Source: Thereva unica (lineage: Eukaryota; Arthropoda; Insecta; Diptera; Therevidae). Taken from it: a DNA stretch of 64,000 nt. Of this stretch, positions 57,712-64,000 are shown piece after piece (position 1 is the stretch's first letter; every line of letters starts with the position of its first letter). A program made the position numbers and the translations under genes. The notes beneath the pieces were generated by a model. It worked only from the letters and a program-made list of their open reading frames with translations. It ran no database searches and had not been told where the DNA came from. The stretch is taken from the NCBI GenBank assembly GCA_949987705.1, contig OX465282.1, forward strand, positions 794,501 through 858,500, in the 5' to 3' direction.

Positions 57712-57862
57712 TGCAGGCCGTAGCGTGAAAGTTTTCACCTTGAGGCCAAGTACACACTCACCAGCCGCCAACTGAATGGGGCCTGCTGTACTAGAAAACT
57801 GACGAAAATCTTTATGTGTGTGGGTAGTTATCGTCAGTTCGTGCCTGAAGATCTGAACTTCT
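57712..57862 (-). repeat. MITE-A right half, separated by a SINE
   Basis: The reverse complement reads GATCTTCAGGCACGAACTGA, CGATAACTACCCACACAC, CAGTTGGCGGCTGGTGAG and a terminal part with GCCTGCAG, matching the right half of MITE-A. Its left half lies at 58274-58430 beyond the SINE. Confidence 0.7.
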
Positions 57863-57884
57863 GTTGAGTCTCAAGCCTTGAATT

Positions 57885-58179
57885 GTTTTTTTATGTAGAA
57901 GACTAGAGGCTCAGGGAAAGCCCCTTTGTACTGTTGACGATCAATCTTTTCATATAGTGAGCAATGTCGAACAGCAGCTCTAGTCGGTTGATAGTGAAAA
58001 GAGAAAAAGATAGAAGTGAAGGAAGGAACTGCCACAACCAAACCGCGATATTTTATTCCATATTCGGAGCATCGTGAAACAATTCGCTAGAATGTTATGT
58101 CTCCTGAAACGAGCTTAATCTCATCAACCGGGATCTCTGCGATGCCAGGCGCCTTACTCCACAGACTACCGAGGTCCCC
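57885..58179 (-). mobile_element. tRNA-derived SINE, diverged copy inside MITE-A
   Basis: The reverse complement starts GGGGACCTCGGTAGTCTGTG, carries AAGGCGCCTGG and then a diverged body, and ends in CTAGTCTTCTACATAAAAAAA. It retains CTAGAGCTGCTGTTCGACAT. The B box is degraded. It lies between two halves of a MITE-A copy in the same orientation. Confidence 0.8.
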
Positions 58180-58273
58180 AATTTTCGGCAATAATCCACT
58201 CGAACCGGAAAGCAAGGTGTGAGCTAGGCGCGAAAACCACCGCCTGCTCCCTGGTCTTCACTGGGTTCTGATA

Positions 58274-58430
58274 TGCTAAACTGTCGTCTTTGCCTGTGCC
58301 ACGACCTGTCAAGCGGATACCTGAAGTCCTCAACCCCCAGTCAAACTGAGTAATCTGTGACCTTCATCGGGCCGTGCCTGCCGACTTGGTCTGAAAGGCC
58401 ACTGCCTGCCGGTGGAGTGTAAATGAATAT
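58274..58430 (-). repeat. MITE-A left half
   Basis: The reverse complement runs from a CATTTACAC terminus through CCGGCAGGCAGTGGCCTTTC, TGAAGGTCACAGATTACTCA, GGTATCCGCTTGACAGG and AAAGACGACAGTTTAGC, collinear with the left half at 16888-17020. Confidence 0.75.
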
Positions 58431-59658
58431 TTTACTTAATTTAACCGAGTTTTCTCGCAATTTTACACTGTTTCTTAAGGAAAAAATATTACGTGATAAT
58501 TGTCGAGCCTGAAAAATACTAAAAGTCATCTACAATAAAATAAAGCAAGAAGAAGCAATAGTTGGCAAAAAGCAATACTCTAACATAAATATTTCTACTA
58601 CTTCTTTCAAAAATAAAAATCCTTGAAAATTGAACTCTACAACGTGTTCTCTAGATCAAGAAAATCAATACACTTCACCATAAGCCAAATATTTCCCCAT
58701 TCCTCTTCTTATTTATTTTCAACGCAAAAATTTCCCTCGACTTTTCTCATCTTTTCAACAAATTCCATGATGTAGAATTATTATTCAAAATATCTTTCAA
58801 CAAGATTTTCCTTTTCTTGATGATTGTGCTGCAATCAAAATCGATTTCAATGAACCCGAAAAATATTGCATGTCGGAATTTGTTGTGTTATCTGTGCGCG
58901 TATTTTTCGTTGCAAACCATTAAAAAAAAGAATTTTCGTACTTGGATGGAATATCGTGAAAAATCTCACGAAAATTTCTTGTACATATTTTTTTTCGGAT
59001 GTAATTTTCCGCTGCAATGGGTAACACAATATCGTGCTGCAATTATTATGTTATAGCTGCAGAGCATAAACAAGGCGTATACGACGTGTGTGTGTACTTA
59101 ATGGGATTTTATACTAGGGTAAATTGTGCAGGAAAAGTTTGGAAAAGATTTTTCAGGGTATTGGCAACTACAAGAATTGTGAATGGAAAACATTCTTTGT
59201 AGTGAAATTTTTTTACTTGCAAAAAGTATGAAAAGGAATTTAGGAAAGTTTTAATTTAATACAATGAATAACTACTGAAAAACTGTTCAGCTGCCTCTCA
59301 GGCTTGTTCACCCAAACAGATATAGCTAGTGGAATTTTATGGAATTCAGTAAGTCAGTCTTACAGAATATTCGTCAACTGATCAATGTCCTCTGGCTATC
59401 GAAATTATTCTGGGGATATTCTGCCGCGGAATTATCAAGAAGTCGCATTTCTAGTCTTGACGAATGATGTTAAAAAACACTCCACCTGGAGCTTGCTATT
59501 GAGACACAGAACATGCTGATCTATGTCCACAATATTTGCTTCTAGTCTGAAACAACTTGCTGTCGATGTGCCTGTGATCCGCTACGTACTGGAGAGTGGT
59601 CCAAGGAAAATACCATCTTCTGTGATGACTCGATCAGCTTGCAAGTGTAAATGAATAC
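58431..59658. other. Spacer, nothing recognised
   Basis: Overlapping short frames on both strands at 58817-59202 have no motif. Otherwise the stretch is AT-rich. Confidence 0.35.
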
Positions 59659-60134
59659 GGGGGCCTCGGTAGCCTAGGGAGTAAGGCGTCTAGCTACTAT
59701 CCGAGAGGTCCCGGGTTCGATTCCCGGCCAAGCCCCACGGTCCTTCGCCTTTTCCAATTCCCCACCTACATAACTTTCCTTCTTTCTTCTTCCCTCTTTA
59801 CATTCCTGATTCTTCTTGTCATAGCCTCTCTTAGCCCTTCCCCGCTCCGCCAAAGCGCATGTCATCGGTTGGTTGATGAGATTCAACTCGTTTCAGGAGG
59901 CATAACACTCCAGCGAGCTGTTTCTCAATGCCCCGATGTCAAAGTCGCAATAGTAATGGTTGGAAGTAGGTGGACTGAAAAATATCGCGGGTAGGTTGTG
60001 GCAGTTCCTTCCTTCCCCGACTAGAGCTGCTGTTCGACAATGCACTCTATATGAAGAAAATAGATTGTCGACAGTATAAAGGGTCTTCCCTGAGACTCTA
60101 GTCTTTCACATAAAAAAAAAAAAAAAAAAAAAAA
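59659..60134 (+). mobile_element. Full-length tRNA-derived SINE (476 bp)
   Basis: The head GGGGGCCTCGGTAGCCTAGG carries an A box, and GGTTCGATTCC at 59714-59724 is a consensus B box inside a perfect CCGGG/CCCGG T stem. Together these form an internal RNA polymerase III promoter. The body continues for about 400 bases (AACTTTCCTTCTTTCTTCTT, GGTTGGTTGATGAGATTCAA, GAGCTGCTGTTCGACA) and ends in CTTTCACAT plus a pure A-run (60112-60134). The long clean A-tail suggests a fairly young insertion. Mobilisation would rely on a LINE. It is the reference for the copies at 16434, 34283, 45750 and 57885. Confidence 0.93.
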
Positions 60135-60248
60135 GTTTAACAGACCGTGTGTACTATCCTTATAGCCGCTTTCAATCTATCACGATCGAAAGATCGGTCT
60201 GGTTTTGCAAAGCAATATATTTAGTTGTTAATATTTCGCTCCAGAAAT

Positions 60249-60360
60249 AGTAGGGTTGTGTTGTTTTGCATTAATGTGGTTCCCGTTGTTGAAGGGCATC
60301 ATTGTGCTATTTTTGTATAAAAGCGTCATGGTACCAGGGCGGTTTTCCTTTTTTCACAAA
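60249..60360 (+). repeat. Direct repeat, left copy
   Basis: GTTGTGTTGTTTTGCATTAA, GTTGTTGAAGGGC, TTTTTGTATAAAAGCGTCAT and GGTACCAGG recur in order at 61066-61195. About 110 bases, 815 bp apart. Whether these are LTR remnants or two insertions of one element is unresolved. Confidence 0.75.
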
Positions 60361-60369
60361 CACCAGCTT

Positions 60370-60490
60370 CGGGCATTTCTAAAGAGATGCTCGTGCTAGT
60401 CCACAAATCCTACTACACGCTTACCTGGGGCGCGCCTCAAAAACTACCTTATCGTGACTCAAAAAGGTAGACCAATCTCATTACAATGAT
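60370..60490 (+). pseudogene. Small RT fragment of the first LINE family
   Basis: ATTTCTAAAGAGATGC, then CCACAAATCCTACTACACG, then GGGGCGCGCCTCAAAAACTA and CTTATCGTGACTC correspond to 1041-1185 of the first LINE (KRCKFL, YKSYIRP and TGAS regions) with deletions. Confidence 0.65.
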
Positions 60491-61065
60491 AGCACCTTTC
60501 TTATGTTAATAAAACACTAGTGTTAGGTGTTAAAACCCATTGAGTGCAAGATCAGACACCAAGGACACTAGTGAGAAAGTTAGTACGACAGAAGAGTGAA
60601 AGAACTGATAACGCTAATACGCGATTTTATTCCATTGGTTTGCATTCAATACTACCACGACGGAACGAAAAACAAAAACCACTGAGCAAGAACAATTAGT
60701 TGAACCAGAAAATCAGAGGTTCGGACCAGGAGCAAGGAAACCTCTCAATTTTGGCTGATATTGGGCCTTAGGCACTGGCGTCAACCATAAAGCGGACGGG
60801 ATGGGCATTCTATAGATCTTGAGTACCGTGGACTAAAGGGAAGCAGAGGAAGTAACTGAACGACCTCCCCCCACCCCTTAAGAAGGGGAAGTAGAGGACT
60901 AGGTTCCAGTGGCGCAAGTAAGGTATTTGTAGGCTGGATCGACTGAAGGGTGCGGAAATAAAGTTCCCACCAAGCCCAGTGAGTAAACAGGAAATAACCC
61001 CTAAGGTGGCCCCAAATGGGGTATACAACCGGGAAGGTTGCTTTTGAGGAAGGACTGCCTATGGC
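60491..61065. other. Spacer between LINE fragments
   Basis: CACTAGTG motifs flank GGTGTTA/AGACACC at 60519-60570 as a weak inverted repeat. Nothing else is recognised. Confidence 0.3.
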
Positions 61066-61195
61066 ATCATTGAAAAGTTGTGTTGATTTGCATTCATGTG
61101 ATTCTCGTTGTTAAGGGGCCTAATTTTGATATTTTTGTACAAAAGCGTCATGGTACCAGGACGGGTTTCATTTTTTCAGGCCCTTGGAAAATAAT
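61066..61195 (+). repeat. Direct repeat, right copy
   Basis: Matches 60249-60360 as described there. An A-rich stretch (61193-61250) follows it, which could be the tail of a retroposed element ending here. Confidence 0.7.
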
Positions 61196-61654
61196 AATAA
61201 AAAAACAAAAAAAAACAAAAAAACAAGTAAAAACAACACAAAATATATTGGTTAACGTAAGATATTGTTGACTTGCCCTAGCCAGTAAAACTTCATTATG
61301 TATGCCCCACGATGGCTTGGCGGCGGCGATATCTCTCGCTACTGAAGGTGTTTACAGGTACTTGACTATATATAACTAGGTACCCCGCATCCGACCAGAG
61401 GGGAGGCTCATCCGTTCAGATGAGTAGTGGTGCAGTATGTTAGGTAGTGTCTCCGGGTTCACTTCACTCCATGACCTCCCCACGAGCCAGCCCTACTCTT
61501 GAGGCCCGGGTACCGCCGATGTTCAGGTTGCGTTGAATTCAAATTTTTCCCAAATTTCTGTTTGTTTTTGTAGGTGTAGCCGAGGTTGGCCTCTTCGGAC
61601 AACCAACCGACGGTCCTCAGTGCTACCTTTTCCGTAGGCATACCTCCGTTGGCC
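61196..61654. other. Spacer, minus frame without motif
   Basis: A 66-codon minus frame (61459-61659) has no recognised domain. Nothing else is supported. Confidence 0.3.
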
Positions 61655-61870
61655 ACCATAGGAATGTAGTAGCCCTACCAAAAATAGACTGCAACTACCA
61701 TAACGAGTGTTCCACTAAACTTAACGCTCTCGTTTCTGCACGGTAATATACTGTACACCCACTCAGATCACTCCCACACCTTGCAGTCCTCTTTTTCGCG
61801 CACACTACGATTTAGAAGTTTGTGTTTTAGAGTTCCACAGTAACGATCATCTCCACCTACTATGTATAGC
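61655..61870 (+). pseudogene. C-terminal tail fragment of the first LINE family
   Basis: CCACCATAGGAATGTAGTAG, then ACCATAACGAGTGTTCCACT, a CTTGCAGTCCTC block and a GCGCACACTACGATTTAGAA block correspond to 1245-1440 of the first LINE. It could be the continuation of the piece at 60370-60490, split by about 1.1 kb of inserted DNA. Confidence 0.65.
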
Positions 61871-61884
61871 AGCCTGAGGCTTTC

Positions 61885-62640
61885 TTCTTCTTCTTCGATG
61901 GCTCTACAGCCCAATTCGAAGCTTGGCCTCCATCAGCTTCTTCCTCCAGACGTCTCTCTGTTCCGCAGCTTGTCTCCAGTTTCTTGTGTTGAGCAGTTTG
62001 GTTGTATCGGCCTTAACATTATCTTCCTACCTTAACCGTGGTTTGCCAACTGGTCTTTTGCCATCTGGTAGTAGATACAGGGCTTTTTTGGCATCCTTGA
62101 GTTATTCATTCTCAAAAGTTTACATTCTTTGTATAAGTCGTACAATACGTGATTGTAGCGTATTCTCCATGCATTGTCTTCATTGATTGGGCCGTATATC
62201 CTTCGTAGAACCTTCCTCTCAAATATATTCAACTTGTCTGCGGATTTCTGGGAGATACTCTATGCTTTACATCCATACGTATGATGGTTGTGTAGATTCT
62301 AATATTGGTTTTTCTGTGGATGTCTTTGGATTTCATTACTGGCAGTAGTGAGAATTATGTTCTGTTCGCGGCGTTTATTCTTCTTTGTACGTCTATCGTT
62401 TCATCGTTGTCTTCGCTGACTGTGGATCCCAGTTAAATAGGTTTACCCGTTCAAAGTTATATTCCCCCCAGGAGGTACTGTGTTTTCTTCCTCTTAAGCA
62501 GGGTTACGTTCGCATCAATGTTAACCTTGCGAATTACTCCTTCTAGGCAGAGATTAAATAGCATGGGTGCCAGCCAGCCCATCGCCCTACTTTAAGCCTT
62601 GTTTGACTGGGAAGGACTCCGTCAATTTGAAGCTTTCTAA
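61885..62640 (-). pseudogene. RTE-like LINE, C-terminal RT half and GAA tail
   Basis: The minus strand encodes, in shifting frames, FPVKQGLK, RVNLFN, then NIFERKVLRRIYGPINED followed by AWRIRYNHVLYDLYKE, the signature C-terminal block of RTE-type polymerases. It continues as ALYLLPDGKRPVGKPRLR, KLLNTRNWRQAAEQRDVW and KKLMEAKLRIGL, stop. A GAAGAAGAAG tail (61887-61898 on plus as CTTCTTCTTC) closes the element. The catalytic YADD motif has decayed, and there are several stops. It is a different family from the LINE at 24872. Confidence 0.9.
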
Positions 62641-64000
62641 TCTATCCTATTCAAATCAACGTTACTATAAGACATTGGCAGTACGAAGGATGCTTTTCAA
62701 GCTTAGTTTATCAACAAAAAAAAATTAAATAAGACATTTCCAAAAGTTTTCACTCAAAATTTCATCTTATTCGTTCCAGTATCCTTAATAACCGTCGTAT
62801 CGCGTAAAAAAATCCCTTTCATCCCTTAACTTCATTTTTAAACAAAAATCACCGAAAATAATCTTAAATCAATTTCAAAATTCCTTTTCCCGTCCTTTTT
62901 TTGCTGCTGCTGCTGTTGTTGTTGTGTGTCAAGTAACCTCCACAACATTCTTTGTTGCTATTACTGTTGGTCCATACTCTAGAGACCATATCCTCGCGTT
63001 CATGCTTTTAGACCGCATCAAATTTTAAAATTCATTTCTTACAAATCCTATTTTTTCTCTCTCCTCCTAAAGCAGCATATCCTACACTAAAAACGGACAT
63101 TTCATTTTTCCTGGCTCTCGCTCATTTTCCATTTATTCTCAGGGCGCACCGCATTCGGGACATGAACAAAATCCCATCCCTTTTTAAGGAGATCTCCCAC
63201 AGGAAAATCCTTGCCTACAAGCGGAACATTTTCAGTAAAAAAGATTTTTACACAATCTTACTACCACCAACCACCGCCACCCCCCCATAAAGGAAATGGC
63301 ATGGATGATTGCTTGTGTTCTACCTTGCAAGGATTTCGCTGCTTTTATGTTCGAATAGAACAAAGTGAAAAGGATTTGTGCCGTGTACGCCTTTAATGCA
63401 TCCGTTGCGGAATACGATGGGTAGCCATGTAAAGTCCTAAGTCGGATGCAATTTCCCCATAATGCGCTCCTAGCCAGGAGTTCTGCTTCATCCAGGATGT
63501 TATGTTCTGTGTGTGTATATATATGCGAGGATAGCAAAGTGCATTTTAAGGACTGTATAGAATTGTGTTTTATGGTGAATGCTCCTGAATCTCCAAAGAA
63601 GTTTACTTTTAAGCTCTTGTGTTCCGAAGGATTGTTTAAAGTATTCATCTGCATTTGGGTCGTGTATTTGTGTTTTGGGATTCGATTTGTTCGTTTCAAA
63701 TGTTCGATTAAGGATTTACGTTAGCGCAGGTACTATTACACATTCATCGAAATACCCAATTAATACATACCCAATTAAGTTATGTGGATTATGAGCCACA
63801 AATTACCTTAATCCGGGGGAGGAGGGGAGATGATTTAATTAACTGCAACCACAAATTAGTTCCTTGCTAATGGAGTTCAACAATGTCGAATGCCACGAAG
63901 AAATTTCGGGGTAAATTCATGGGATATTCAGCATATCATGGAGTTAAGCCGAACGCATTCTGTTGGCTAATATAGTGCTATATGCACAATTCTGCGAAGT
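62641..64000. other. AT-rich spacer to window end
   Basis: A CTG/TTG repeat lies at 62908-62928. Frames on both strands at 63232-63794 overlap each other and show no motif. No gene is supported. Confidence 0.4.

Noticed and set aside
59659..59735. A functional tRNA gene
   Set aside because: The A and B boxes and T stem are good, but the head continues into a 400-base body with an A-tail repeated elsewhere, so it is a SINE.
1..64000. CRISPR arrays, operons, phage or plasmid features
   Set aside because: Nothing of the kind is present. The window is eukaryotic by its LINE, SINE and hAT content and its splice-like signals.

Overview
The window looks like intronic and intergenic DNA from an insect nuclear genome, possibly a fly or midge. 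It is AT-rich with many A/T homopolymers and CAA/GTT runs. No long intact host ORF is visible, and recognisable coding similarity is confined to decayed transposable elements. Three 5S rRNA-derived fragments resemble insect 5S in the C-box part, as far as memory allows. The species cannot be named from the sequence alone.

The most plausible host signal is a long plus-strand gene, seen only as pieces. Four candidate first coding exons (23357-23421, 28814-28935, 41441-41517, 51650-51876) each have an ATG with A at -3 and run open to a GT donor. All four end in the same splice phase, with two bases of a split Arg codon left over. They could therefore share one acceptor lying beyond the window. 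The 51650 exon is the best supported: it has a strong upstream acceptor, an A-rich leader and a consensus donor. A polypyrimidine tract with CAG joined directly to GTAAGC at 52622-52646 looks like a recursive-splicing (ratchet) site, as known from very long fly introns. The gene itself is not recognised.

Layout. 1-10.2 kb: Jockey/CR1-like LINE, I/R1-like tail, 5S relic, a ~310-bp tandem repeat and a second LINE fragment. 10.2-17.5 kb: LINE tails, a promoter-like patch, AT-rich DNA, a dispersed repeat, a short SINE copy and a TIR element. 17.5-23.4 kb: a GCCATCTTG minisatellite interrupted by an 807-bp TIR element. 23.4-34.6 kb: two candidate first exons, LINE and Gypsy fragments, a 5S relic and a DUF4780-like reading frame. 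34.6-45 kb: several MITEs, RT relics, a candidate exon, a palindrome/5S cluster and a hAT-type element with an 8-bp target duplication. 45-64 kb: SINEs nested in other elements, a MITE, the best exon and ratchet site, and RTE-like remains.

At least seven repeat families recur in the window: a tRNA-derived SINE (five copies), a Jockey/CR1-like LINE (five or more fragments), 5S relics (three), a TIR element called MITE-A here (four), a satellite-like unit (two loci), a ~130-bp GCCGCCATGG unit (two loci), and GAA-tailed LINE ends. The nesting orders several insertions in time. No microbial-type system (operon, CRISPR, phage) is present.
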